Shown here: positions 1-13,500 of the stretch, in pieces
How positions within the stretch are numbered: the stretch's first letter is position 1
How the letters are laid out: the number at the start of each line of letters is the position of its first letter
DNA from: Mytilus galloprovincialis
Lineage: Eukaryota > Mollusca > Bivalvia > Mytilida > Mytilidae
Length of the DNA: 64,000 nucleotides
Reading direction: 5' to 3'
Assembly (NCBI RefSeq): GCF_965363235.1
Contig: NC_134845.1
Coordinates: 28,026,524-28,090,523, forward strand
Translations under genes and position numbers: made by a program
Notes under the pieces: generated by a model
The model's database searches: none
What the model was told of the DNA's origin: nothing
The model's input: only the letters and a program-made list of their open reading frames with translations

Positions 1-617
1 ACTATTAAAAAAAATCATTTATCAAAGACTAATTATCAATCAGCTCACATCCAACATCCAATGGTTTTAGTGTAAAAACGTCATAAACAGCCAGACAAAA
101 AAACATGACCTTGTTCAAAATTTATCTATCGACAGATTGTATACGGACCCGCCACTGCTTTGCTCGAAAATTGTCAATAATATCACATTCCTCTTATTGG
201 AATATGGTGGTGTTTTTGGAACCCATCTTTAATTTAAATGGAGGTCGCCAATGTGATTATCGTAACGTAATGATTTTCTTGCGACGGCAAATATATCGGA
301 TTTTACCCAAATTCAGTTGCTTCGAAAAAGGTGAAAAACATATTGTATGAGCAAAAATTGATGTGTAATTAAAGTTCAGACGTTTATCTTTCTAAATATA
401 TAAATATATGTGTATTGCATCAGTGAAATATCGAGTACCAAAAGCGTACAGAAAAGAGGTGCATGCAAGCGTAAGTTGATATTTCTACTAAAGCTGGCAC
501 AGAAAAAAATAAAACTTGGCAGTGATTTTTCTCAAAGTCGGAAAATTTTACGTTAATTCGTAATTTAAACTTTTCAAATCTCGAAATTTTGACTTTCTTA
601 AATCTTGGAATATCGCC

Positions 618-735
618 TTTTTCCCGATTTTTCACTTTCTCGATTTCCCGATTAATCGATTTATCGATTCCCCGATTTCTCGCTTTCTCGATTTATCGAT
701 TTCCCAATTTCCCGATTCCCGATTTCTCGATTTAG
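618..735. repeat. CGATTT-rich low-complexity run
   Basis: About 118 bp of near-repeating 6-14 bp words (cgattt, cgatttcc, ctcgattt, atcgattt), rich in TCGA. It reads as an impure simple repeat. Confidence 0.75.
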
Positions 736-872
736 CGTGAGAGTGAAAGGAAATGAACAGTCGATTTTTTTTAAATAAAGAGGAAATTTTGAGAAAAGTA
801 AAAAAATTTAGTATAAAAAGTCAAAATTTTGAATTTGAAGTCAAAATTTCAAGATTGAAGAAAGTCAAAATA

Positions 873-948
873 TTAAGTTGAAAATTTCGAGATTTAAAAA
901 TAACAAAATTTTAAGTTGAAAATTTCGAGATTTAAAAATAACAAAATT
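873..948. repeat. 38-bp tandem duplication
   Basis: Two copies (873-910, 911-948) of a unit starting ttaagttgaaaatttcgaga, essentially identical, with further degenerate cousins just upstream (gtcaaaatttcaagatt). Confidence 0.8.
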
Positions 949-1412
949 ACAATGTGGAAAAAAAAATCCCTGCCAATTTTATTCAGTTAACTTTTACTAT
1001 GTACCTTATTGTGCTTCCGTAAATTGAGTGTATTACATAGATACCAAATACAGAACTTTTAAAGAAAAAAAATCCACTTTGTTAGACGTTAGAGATAACT
1101 GTTTTATAAATATCCCGATCTGAAGCCTTTTCTCGATTGGCAAGTTGTATCAAGAAATATGAAGCGTTTTGATGACAAATCAACAAAAACATTACTCAGA
1201 CAAAGATGTGACCCAATTAAATGCACATGCGTACTCAACAAATTGTCAGAAAATCGAGAACCTGTTCAAATGAGGGAAAAGACATCCAAATAATTTAATG
1301 TAACTCGGTAAAAATGCATCAATCGTAAATAAGTAAATGAGATCTGGGAAAAGGGATATCTTCTCTAGTTTCTAGTGGAGAAAAAAATGCACATTGTCGC
1401 TTCTTTTTGCAG

Positions 1413-1515
1413 ACAGGCACTTGTAATTTAGGCGACGACTGTCAATTTCTCCACCATAAACCAGGTGTTGGGTTTCAAAAACAGTTCATAAACGGTTCTT
1501 TAGAAGACAAACAAG
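1413..1515 (+). CDS. PAN3: PAN3 exon with the CCCH zinc finger half
   Basis: Follows a tttttgcag acceptor and ends in phase 1 before gtgcga. It reads TGTCNLGDDCQFLHHKP, giving C-x5-C-x3-H of the CCCH finger; the first cysteine must come from an upstream exon. In PAN3 this finger helps bind poly(A) RNA. Confidence 0.85.
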
Positions 1516-4500
1516 GTGCGATCTAAGGCATCCCTGACACTATTCATAAACTAGAGTAACATACCATGTTAGGAATACGCAATTAATCGAGATTTACTGT
1601 TAAAATTTCTTGGATTTAAAATTTTATATTTTAATGTCCAAATAATGTTCTAAAGCTGCCTTTGTTTATTTCATTTTATTTTATGCACATACACAAATCA
1701 TTACTTTTACCTTATGATAATACAGTACTACATTTGTAGTTACCATGTTTTAAAGTATGACATTTTCTGTGCTGGTTGAAAATTTAAACTGTTTGCATGG
1801 TCATTAAATAGGCCAGTTCATGGTTATTGCAGCCATATTGTAAAGAGTTCAGAATTTTTTTTGGTACATGTGATATAACAAGGAGTATGGGAAAACTCAT
1901 GCATGTTTCCAAGCGACTATTCCTTTTCAGTGATGAAAAAAATAAGAACATAATATTCTAAATAGAGACTCTAATGTTTGGGATAACAAGTATTAAGATA
2001 GAAAATTTATTTGAGAAAAAAATGTCAAAGGGAGATGTAATTTATTGATTCATCCTTGCTGGAGTGATGATCGGGATAATTCAGATCTGGTTCAGAATTA
2101 TAAGTGGAAGACATATGATGAAAATTATGTGTTTATATGACTTGCAGAAACTTTATACCTCATTTTAATAATAAACTGCCAACTTATGATATGTTATTTG
2201 TCCTTAAATTTAGAAAAGGTTTGGATTTAGATATATACAATTGCATATAGTTCCTTTGTAAATCAGAATTTATATTACATGTATTAGATTGCAATTTGAT
2301 ATGAAAAAGTGATTTATCAAATACAAGCAGTTGAGAAGGAATATGAAAGACTTAAGTGTTTTATCTGTATCTTATATCTTATGTTAGTAATTGAAATTTG
2401 AATAAAATATAACCAGAGTTGATTTGTTTTTTTTGAAATTATTTTTAAATATGTTTAGTTTTTAAATTGTTTCTCTAGTATGTGCCTTCTTGTAATCTTC
2501 AACATATCGAAGTTAAGAAGTATTGTGTAGATGTAGGTGGATTCCCACACTTTTATGAACAATTGAACAAGTTGAAATAATTTTACTCCCTTTGTTTCAT
2601 TAGACAAATAAGAGTATTGATACAATACCAGTCATGCCAGTATGGTTTTCGAGTGTCATGATTTACAAACAATTAAACACAAAGGTGTAAATATTAATTG
2701 AAATCAACTCCATTCTAATGCAATTTTAATTGACCACAGTTTATATGTCATGACAGTTGATAATTATACTGGATATAACACATCTAACTGAATACACAAA
2801 ATCTTAACATAAATAGTGTACCTATTTTGATCAACACACTGTAACACTACATAAATTATTCTGTTAATGTAGTGTGAAAGTTGACTGATTAATGAGCATG
2901 ATGAGGTATGTGGGTTTAAAAAAAAAAAAAGACTAAAAACAAAATATTTATAAAAATGCACCCAGATTTATTTCACTTGTACAGTTACATTGATCAGTAA
3001 TCTATGATGCTTTGATTATTTTGTAGCATTACCAGACTCAATGGGCAGTAATGGAGATCAGTATTTTAATGCTACATTTAGTAGTGAACCACCTGTCCCA
3101 GACTTCCAGCCATTTAATGTAGGTATTTTGTTATATTGTGTCTGTTAAATATGGCTTTTATATGAATAAGACAACTAGAAAGCTTGTCAGTTAAAGTTTA
3201 CAAATGCAACAAACACCATAAACATCAGAAATTTATGTGCATAGATAGTTGATAGGATATTGTTAACTAGCCCAAAATGAAAAAAGACTAAAAAAGTACA
3301 CTCATATATAATTGATAAGTTTTTAGTACACATGGATATTGATGTGGTTTTCAAACAATGATATAGATGCCTGAGTAATGCTTGTATTGTTTATCTTTTA
3401 CTTATACAAAGACAGTTGTTCTAACATCCTAAGACAGTCTGCACCAAAAACTTTTTCAACTACTAGTCCGAAGGCCAATATTCTGACATTTTTCTTATTT
3501 GGCCAAACTAAGTTTTGCAAAAACTCACTAGTCCGAATGAAATTTAACTAGTCTTGGCATCGGAAGTCTGTTTCTCCTGGGGAGAATCTTATTTTTCACA
3601 CACCAGTTTCATATTAATGTTAGATTGTTAATTATATAAGCATCACAAAATGACTACATGAAATATGAACTTATTGGTAATATCACATGACCATTTCATT
3701 TCAGCAAGTTGAGGCGGGTCAGAATAGAAAAGTGGCCAAATATTCTCTCAATTCTGTTTACTAGATTCCATCTGCTTTATTTTTTGCTAGAAAGAATTGA
3801 CATATCTCCAAAAATCCTGCTTGTAAAGACACTTTTTTCAACCTCTATGTTTGAACTTCACAGTTTAGGTGTCTGTCTGAACCCTTTGAATTATTTTTTT
3901 TAACTATTTTTCAGCGGCAAAGAGGAATGGCAAGAGGACAAAGAAATATGATGGGCCCAGGCCCAATGCCAGGGCCACCTGGTCCACCAGGGCCAGGACC
4001 TAGGAATTTTGGTCCACCTGGCCATGGAATGAGACCAAGGATGGACATGCCTAGAATGGATGTGCCTCCAGATCTAAGGGATGGACCATTACCTGGTCAG
4101 ATGTATAGTGAAGGTTATGGATCTAGGATTGATAGTCCAAAGTTTGATGGTCTAGGATCAAGAATAGATCAGGGGTTAACAAATGATTTTGCAGCTCTCA
4201 ATCTGCAAATTCCTGGTAGTGGTTTAAAGGTATATTTTATGACAGAATTCATATATGCTGCATGCTATATTTTTGTTTTTAACAATGGAAGTTCTCAAAT
4301 GATTTTAATTGGAAAGTAGTATGAACAAAATAAGTTTTTTTTTATGATTAGGTTTCTAATTTGTAAATACAAAAACATTTATATTTAGATTTCAGAAATG
4401 CATTTCATTTCATTACATTTATTCATTCAGAAAGACATAAACTATTTCTTCTCTATAACAAGTAGTTTTATAATAATCATAAATAATAACACATAAGTAA

Positions 4501-7500
4501 GATGGCCATGACATTAATAGATATCCTGATTTTGAATAAGCTGAACTTGATACTGTCACATCATTAATACATAAATCTTGGATAACGGTGAAATTATTTC
4601 CAGTCACTATTTATTTATGAAAAAAAATGTTAAAATATGAGTTACAAATTTGTATGTATGATATTGATACAGGAAATTGTTTCTATTTTAGGGGTCAAAC
4701 CCAGGAGCAGATGAATTTGTACCAAAGTCTGCAACATTAACTCATAGTGCTAGTTCTCCTAATTTCTCATCGTTCAACAATGGACCAGTGGGTATGCCAC
4801 CCATGTCTAATGCTGGACCTCATATGATGGATAATGGTCACATGGGAAATTCCGTGCCTGGAGGTGATATTCCAATGCCTGTTGGAGGACCTATGATGTC
4901 CAACACACCTCCACCCGCTCATTTAATGCCATCGGGCATGTCAGGTAAACATTTTAAAAGTTTGTTTTGACCTTAAAAGAGACTGTTTAGTGATTCTTGG
5001 AATGCAATTCATGATCATTGTACTTAATAACAAGTTCAGGACGATCTTACTAATTATTTTGAAATATTTTTTTTTCATTTAAAAAAATAATAATATAAAT
5101 AAGAAGATCTGGTATGAGTGCTAATTAGACAACTTTCCATCCGAGTCGCGATGTATAAAAAGTTAACAATTATAGGTCAAAATAGGGCCTTCAACATAGA
5201 GCCTTGGCTCACACCAAGTATAAGTTGATCACTCTTGGATTTATGGCAGAACTTTAATAGTCTGCTTTATGTATTCAGTATTTCCAAATTTCATCTTTCC
5301 AAAATCTTTGATTATTCTATTACATGATTGAAACAAATATGATTATTCAAAGATAAATTGTTTGTATATTTTCAGGAGTTGTTTATTCTACAGCCAGTCC
5401 TAACAATAGTCCTCATCTGTCTCCAACAAACTCTCCTCTTATGATGAGAAGAACTGGTTCCCCATTAGCTCCCATTAAACCAGGAACACCAAAGAAAAAC
5501 CAACCAGCCAGCACCATTCAGGTAATGTATACACTTCATTCAGAAATTTTTCATACACTTATTGCGATTTTTTAACAATGGTAAAAAAAAATTGTTTAGT
5601 TTTGCACTTTCAGTTAATGTTGCATTGAATATTTTTTATCAAAATTAAGTTTTTGGGATACGATTGCTTTCAAGCAATCTGTAGACTTTTACCGTTGACT
5701 CAGGGCTCATTCCCTCACATCAACCATTTTATTCTAAACATTCAGCAACATCTCAGATTCTTATGATTGTCTTGCTTTAAATGGTAAAAAGAAGCAAAAA
5801 AATGAACATAAACAACTTTCCTGTAATGTTCTTCTCATAATCTTCATGTTTGATATTTTCCTTGACTTATATGCGTGTTTTTAACAACACGGAAAATCAG
5901 AATTGAGCAGTATTTATATTTAGTGTTTTTATAAATTTAGAAACACGTCAGAGGGAATTCCCCAGTTTGGATAAATGCGAGAGTTCTCTGAATTCCGATA
6001 ATTCTATTTCTGTCATATAAGAACTGAAGTGGAGTTTTTCTGTATTTAACCGTTATGAAGCTGATATTTGATACTGTACTCTCATAAAGAAATGGAGAAC
6101 CATTCATCATATCATTTAATAAACGTTCTTGTTCCAAATCGCAAGACGGGGGTTTGTTTATGCGCATGCGTATAGTTTTCTTGATTTCAAGGGGTATGAG
6201 ATTGAGTGGTTGCTCTGGATTCCCCACTTCATTGATTAATTTGAAACTCATGGGATCCTTTCTTTGTCTGTCTGCTATTGAGGGTTATTGTTGTTGCATG
6301 ATTTTAAATCATATGCATCGTTTGAATTAAAATATTTACATTTAAATTATATGTTTACCTATAACACCCCTTCAGCCGAAATGGAATCTTCCATATTATC
6401 GTTTCGAGTTGTCTCCCTTCTGGCCTTCCGGAAGTATTTTCCGTCAACGAAATACACTACGACTCGTCAAGAAAAATTAAGTCGATAAACGTCATATCAT
6501 ATGAAGAATGATCTTAATTTAAACAGAGGAGTGTGTACGGAAAGGAGTCATGCCCACTGACCCCAAAAAATAATTTTTAAAGCGTTAGAAATTGGGTTTC
6601 TCCTTGAATTAACGATTATAAGATACGAAGTGAAATACCTTCTCTCACTCTCACTGACTGCTGTGGAAAGTAAACTTGGAATTGATAGCATACATGTGAA
6701 CCTACCGACTCCCGTTTTCAGGGGTCTCCTCCCGTCCTCCTGTTAAGGAGAAAAAAATCCCGTGTATGAAATATTTCATGAAAGAAAATTTTCAGCTGCC
6801 ATTTTTGATAATCTCTTACTACGGTACAGGTGTAATTTACACCTGTGTCAAATTTTACCTGTAAATCAAAGACGATGTGTAATTATATGGCTTCTCTTGA
6901 CAGCTTGGGTGTCAAACATACTGGTAATCAACGATGCTTACGTCTGGCTAATGATCGCTAATTTCCGTTGTGTGATAAAAACTTTTTGTATTAAATTTTT
7001 GAAATAAATTTTGGTTACTTCCCTTTGATTTATCCTATTATAAGTTATTTATCGTTCAAAAATGTAAATTGTAAAATAAATGAATTATATTTTAATCAAA
7101 TAACCATAAAAGGATGGTAATTAAATGAACTCAAATGTTTTGGACAAACAAAATAATATAAATTTACAAAATATTGTGGGAATCTAGACTTCTTTTCAAA
7201 GATTAAATTGAAATTTATATAACAATTCTGACCTTAAATTTTTCCATTAATATGCAGAATTGTACATAATTACAGACTGAATAAAACTCTGTATCCCTTA
7301 AAAAAAAGGTGTAGAAATGTCTCAATAATTTGGTCAGTAAAATAGATTATCGGTCATTCAACTAAATAAAGCAAAATCTTTAACACAGAGTCTCAAGTTT
7401 CTAGAAAAATTACTTTTATAATGCTAAAAAAACCATACAATTTACTATTGATATTGTTAGTTATTTTTTAATTAATTTATGATGTTAAAAATATACATGT

Positions 7501-10500
7501 ATAGCATATTTCTTTCTTATTTGTATATAATCATTTATTTTCAAGCAGTGAACAATACATTTTCAAACACAACACTAAACAAGAAACAGATTCTTCTCAA
7601 TATTTTTATTTGATAATCATTCAGATAGATTCAATAGAAAGGCAACAAGGGTACTAGGGTGTATAAACACATTACATTATGATGTAAATGAAAGAAAACT
7701 TTAAAAGACAATTTCTACATTGTACGGTTACATTAACGACAAAATTAATGTCGATAAAAAACCTCCTGATCTGAGTCCCAATCTCCTGATCAAAATTTCC
7801 CAATCTCCTGATCTGAGTTTCACAGTCCATCACATGTATGTGATAGTATAAAAATAAAACACAATAAGTACATTTCTCATACACGTGTATCAGGGATTGG
7901 CTACTTTTAAAGTTGAGTAACTATTCAGATTATTACATTTTGCATGTAACAGGCTTTTATTTGAACTTGGAATTATTTTTAATTATGGAATTTGCTTGAT
8001 TTCTTGTTATTGAAATTTTTAATAAATTCCATGCTTTTTCTGTACTGAAATGTTCTGTGCTGCGCACAACACTTTCTATTACAAAGAGAATAGTATATTT
8101 TCAATAGAATGTACTGTGCCGTGCACAACACTATCTAACCAAAATACATTGTATGGAAAGTGTTATTAACCACTCAAAAAATCATAATACCAAATAAACA
8201 TGGAATTTATTAAAAAATTTAAACACAAGAAATTAAGCAAATTCCATAATTAAAAATAATTCCAAGTTCAAATAATAGCCTGTTATGTGCAGTTGAATTA
8301 ATTTTGAAAATAATACTACCAAGCTGTACCAGGGCTGCCAAAAATGCTTGAGACTCACGCATGTTCATGCTTTTTTGCGGCAGTATCCTTTGATCTATTT
8401 TTTTTTCTCTTTGATTTTTTCAATTTTGGCCAAATCTCATGCATTTGCTTAATGAAAAGTTGGCAGAACTGCTATACATGTGTCAATGAAACAGTGTTCT
8501 CCCCAGGCCCTTAAAGGACCACGGGCCCGCGATGTATAATTTTCTGCCGCGGTGGTATCGTTCTTGCCGCGATGTATAATTTTTTTCCGTGGTGCTAAAG
8601 TTTTCGGTAAAAAAATCGTATTAAAATCGGTAGTTTCAGATGACTTCAACTTTACATCAAAATTGACCAGTTCTAACCAGTTTAATCCAGTATTGACAAG
8701 ATGATTGTTTACACCACGTGATCGATTTACCTGTTGAGGTTAACCTTGATGATTGGATTTAATCGATGTACATGATTCTTTTGTGTTTTAATTAATTAAG
8801 AGATCATAATTTAAATAACAGACTTGTGAGGCACAAGCAGACATTTGTTAATGAACCCTATTACGCCAGTCTCAAGTCAAAATAATTTGCCTTTTAGGAA
8901 TTAATTGTGGAGTTACTTCCCCTGATTTTGCTAATTACAAATAAATGCTCCTCACATATAATTTCTCATTGCAAATAAAAATAAAGTACAAATTGAATGC
9001 AAAATTATATTAGAATGTTACATTAAGGATGAAAACATTCTTAGAACATACCAACAAAAATGTTTTGCAAATTATTTTTGAGAATCATACCATTATTGAT
9101 GCACAGACATATTATAATAAATGGGTAATTTATAAAACATATTTGACTGTAACAGGTCTTAATTTAAGCCTACTGCCACAACTCTAATACATTCCCATGC
9201 AGGACTAAAGCTAGGGATGAACCTTGTGAATAGAAAACTCTTCTAAAGTACTCTCCATGTCTGTAACAAAGTATTTTATCATAAAAACATATTTGTTGTT
9301 GTCTAAAAGAATCAGATCTAAAACTATGGAAAATAGTTTTTAATTTACTGAAGGTTCTGTATCAAAAATCTTGTTCAAAGTTCATTGTTATGGGGAATGT
9401 GTAGTGTAACTACAAGTATCGGGACAAAATGGCTTGATCAAAATATAAGAAGTGACTTTAGCTTAAAGACTAATTGTGCTTTCTTTTATTTATTCTTCAA
9501 AGATATTAAAGTATACAAACTGTTTATTAATTTACTTTTTCTACCAATAATTTTTTGACCCAAAGTCCTACAACACAGTTCCACAGTAAACAAAACAAAG
9601 GCAAACAGGTAATGACAAAAAGTAACAAAAAAAAAAATAAGCGACGCAAAGCGACACAAAATACTGTAAAATTCATTTCGTCACGCGTTACCCTGGTGCT
9701 ATCCAAAAATCCTGGGGAGAACACTGTGAAAACTATGGCAATCGTATCCCTCAGAGCATTCTGCTCTTTGATTATAGTTGTGTGATCCCCATGATCCCAC
9801 TGCCAATTTTCGCAATAGTTAAAACGTCACTAAAATTTCTAATGTTACTGAATATAATTAGTGAATTCAAGCTTGTTAAAATTGAACCTGTCCTCTACAA
9901 AAAAGTTTTCTAAAGAGAACATTGTTTACACATAAATATTATTCAATAGTAGTTGAAACCTGTTTAAACTTAAACAGAAGACCTGTCTAATCTGAATAAA
10001 ATATTCTGTCACACATGGATTCTATTTAAACAGTTGTCACTTTAATTTCAACCTCTGTTTATCTCCAGGTCATTTCCTGATTCTTACTCTTGCTACATGC
10101 AATAAAGATAGTGTAATTCAGGATCAGTTGAATGAATATAATTCTTTTTTTTAACAGGAAAGTGTTGGTGGAACAACCTATTTCTACAATCCTGAAGATT
10201 ATACTGTACAAAGGGAGGGCATTGTAAGTAATACAAATATTTTTTTTTTTTTTTTTAAACATTTGCGGTAAGATCAAAGTCAGCAATACTGAATGAGCTG
10301 TCACCCTGTTGTCATGGTTGTAGGACAGATATTTTATTTGTATAAAACCAAAACTATTTGATTTCTACTAAAACAAACAAAAATAAACAATACAAATATG
10401 TAACATTGATAAAATACTAGATGAGGAAAATGCTAAACTAGCATCTTATTTATTCATTTGTTTTATGAATAGCCTTATTACAATACATCAAATATTTCAC

Positions 10501-13500
10501 TGTATATTGTGATTGAATGATTGGTGTCTGTTTATGCAGTATCAATGCATAAAGTCTATGTAGCTGTGAGACTGTTTATATTGGTGATATATGTATTTTA
10601 AATATCAGGTTTTTTCTATTGTAAAATATCAAAAAGTCACAGTAGGAAGTGTTGGTGTGGGACCATATCAAATGAACACACAATTAAGTAAGTAAGATAA
10701 GACAAAGGTCAAGGATGGTATGCATTTCAGTGGTGAAAGTGGCAACAACATCTTTAGATATGAAAGACATTAAACATGTATGCTTAAAAAGCAAAAATGA
10801 TGAAAAAACCTGAAGATATGTATTAATAGAATACTATTCCTGTAGGGATTTGAATTGGTACATTGTATGTATTTATAGAAATTTGACGCAAAATACATAC
10901 TTCTATTATCTTTTGCAGCACATACCAAATTTTACCATGTTTCCAAGTATACCTCCACATGTTGCACACATGACAGTAAAGAAAAACATGCCACAATTCT
11001 TCATGTGTGATGAACTTAAAATGGTTTGTATTAAGTCCCCTTCATTGAACAATATCTACATTAAATATTTTTTCAGAACATAACACATAACAGTGCTATT
11101 AATTCATACTTTTATAATTTTATCCCCTTCAGAATATTGTCAGAAGAAAGCAGTTACTTTTCCATTGGACATTGATGTGATAGAAATTATTAAAAATTGA
11201 CGATGTTCTTTCTCTAATGCAACCCTTTGTAAACATGGTAAAGTTAAAAGTTACAATAGCAGTTTGTTGTATTTTTAGGACATACTAAACAGGCATTCTA
11301 TGACATTGGCACAAATAGATCTGCAACAAAACCCAGGTAAGTCCGAATGTCATGTAATGTTTGTATAACTGTATGTAAACTGTGGAACTTGATAAAATAC
11401 AGAGCTGGGATTTTCAAACTCCTACATCCGTTTATAAAATTTTGGTAAAAATCATGATCCATATATATATTTCATGACAAAATCATAAATTATTTATATA
11501 TTATGTATATTTCTCAATTCTCAATTTATATTTCTTTATTTTACACAAAATGAAGGATAAAACAATATTTACACCTTGGAAAGATAAAGACTTATTTAAA
11601 CCAAAATATTTATAATGTAGGTGCATGTAAGAAAAACTCTTGTTTACATATTGTATGCAATAACTCAATATAAACAATTGTGTTTCAGATATCCCAACAG
11701 AAGTAGATAATTATCATCATTTGTTTCCGTTGGAGCCCCCTCCACCAAGTTCAATGCAGAAATCAAACAGATTTAGTTACCCCACCACTTGTTATAAAGC
11801 TATCAATACCAAAGATGGCCTCACATACTGTCTACGTAGAATTCATGGTAAGTTACAATTCACCATATCCTTATTTGTCAGCCATTATTGGACTTCACAA
11901 ATGTTTTGTAAAATTTTGACGTCATAATAGAATATATTATTGTTGCATGAAATCGAAATTCTCAGATTGAGCAGTGATCGGGAAGGACGTGCACCCTGCG
12001 CCTATAGCGCATATTAACAAGAAATGGCACATACGTTGACAAATGTAAGCTCCCACGTGGCGCACAATATTTTTCACTTCGTTTCGAAACGTTTTAGATA
12101 TTGTCAAATGAATTTCCGATCGTGTTCCGTGCCGCCATGTGTGTGTACACAACTGTGTAATGTTCCTCCAATAATAGGAGCGGGCACCTATATATTTTTG
12201 GGACGTCTCGGGTGTTTCCCTATGATAATAGAACCATGCGATTTAACGTCTCAGGTGTTTTCCTATTGTAATAATAGAACCATGCGATCTAACTGATAAC
12301 CCGAAAAACGTAATTAACCATCATTCATGATATATTTTTTTTTATGAACAACTTTAAATTTGTGAAATTTGGCTAGTACAGACGAGACATAACTCTAATA
12401 ATAATCTCATTTAGTTTGGGGTTCTTCAATCGAAAGACTTTTTAGGAATATAGTTTTTGTCTCCATAAAAGACTCTTAACTGTCCTTGTCATTTTTTGGT
12501 CTTTGGCTCGTTTTGACATTTTGTAAACATGACTTCAGCGATTTGTTGTTTCTATGAATTAATGGTACTCTATACTGTTATTCTTGTCACCGTGATGAAG
12601 TTATAATAATACAAGAAGTGCAGAGGAAATGCCTGAAATGTGCTCTGATACGGAACGTCTGGAATAAGTATGGTATCCACGAAGACCCAAATTTAATGTA
12701 CAAAAAAAAACAACATGAACATGAACAAGGCAACAGTACCAGTTTAAACATTGTAAATAAAGGTTAACTTAAATATTGTTGGGGTTGGAAGAAGTTATTG
12801 TATATTCATTGAAATTGAAATTACAAAATCACAGGAACAATATCTATGATTTTATTTAAAATCATAAAGGTAAGTACCAACACCTCTTTGCCAAAATATA
12901 CTGATACTTTTTTTTTTTTTTACAGAAGTCAATTCAAATGGCCCACTCATTTGACAACATGGCCCATTATTTTTTTAAATGGCCCATTGAATTTATTTTT
13001 GAGGGGCCCTGGGCCCATAGTGAAAAAAAAACTTCCAAATCACTGATTGAGCAGTGCAGAATTTGAAAAAGCAATAAGGTTTATTAACAGTCATACAATA
13101 TAAAAACAATGAGCAATAAAGCTTGCCCCCATAACGTCTATGTAATATTCATAGTTAGCTAATATAAACAGTGATATGATATAAACCTTTCAAATGCAAA
13201 GCCAGCCTCTAATACTGTCTTCATGAAATACATGATTTTATTTTAATGAAGAAATTGAAATATCCGCTAAATTGAAAATAATAATATATCTTGAGTGCAG
13301 GTAATGACACAAACAAATAGAATCTTGTTTGGACTGTAGTATGATCTTAACCAATCAATTACTGCTAACCAATTAATTCTGCTAGCAGTTAAAAAAAAAA
13401 GATAAGCTGATAACAAATGGTTATGAAATAACAAACTTCTTCTATTAAAAGGAGTAAATCAACAAAGTAAGTAAATCACCAAAATTAGATTTCCGAGAAA

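Larger units (their letters stand above)
1..1412. other. PAN3 upstream region or first intron
   Basis: No exon could be recognised here. The missing PAN3 exon should end with a Cys-Arg-Tyr type motif before a GT, and none is seen. Holds the CGATTT-rich run and the 38-bp tandem pair listed separately. Confidence 0.5.

Noticed and set aside
105-350. 81-codon frame as the missing first PAN3 exon
   Set aside because: No Cys-Arg-Tyr motif, no donor in the right phase, and no similarity to PAN3 N-termini.
3709-3903. 64-codon frame as an extra PAN3 exon
   Set aside because: The exons before and after (3118, 3915) join in phase without it, and it has no donor that would keep the frame.
11937-12296. 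Overlapping frames on both strands as a nested gene
   Set aside because: They fall inside the TIR element 11972-13045 and show no domain, splice site or codon bias.
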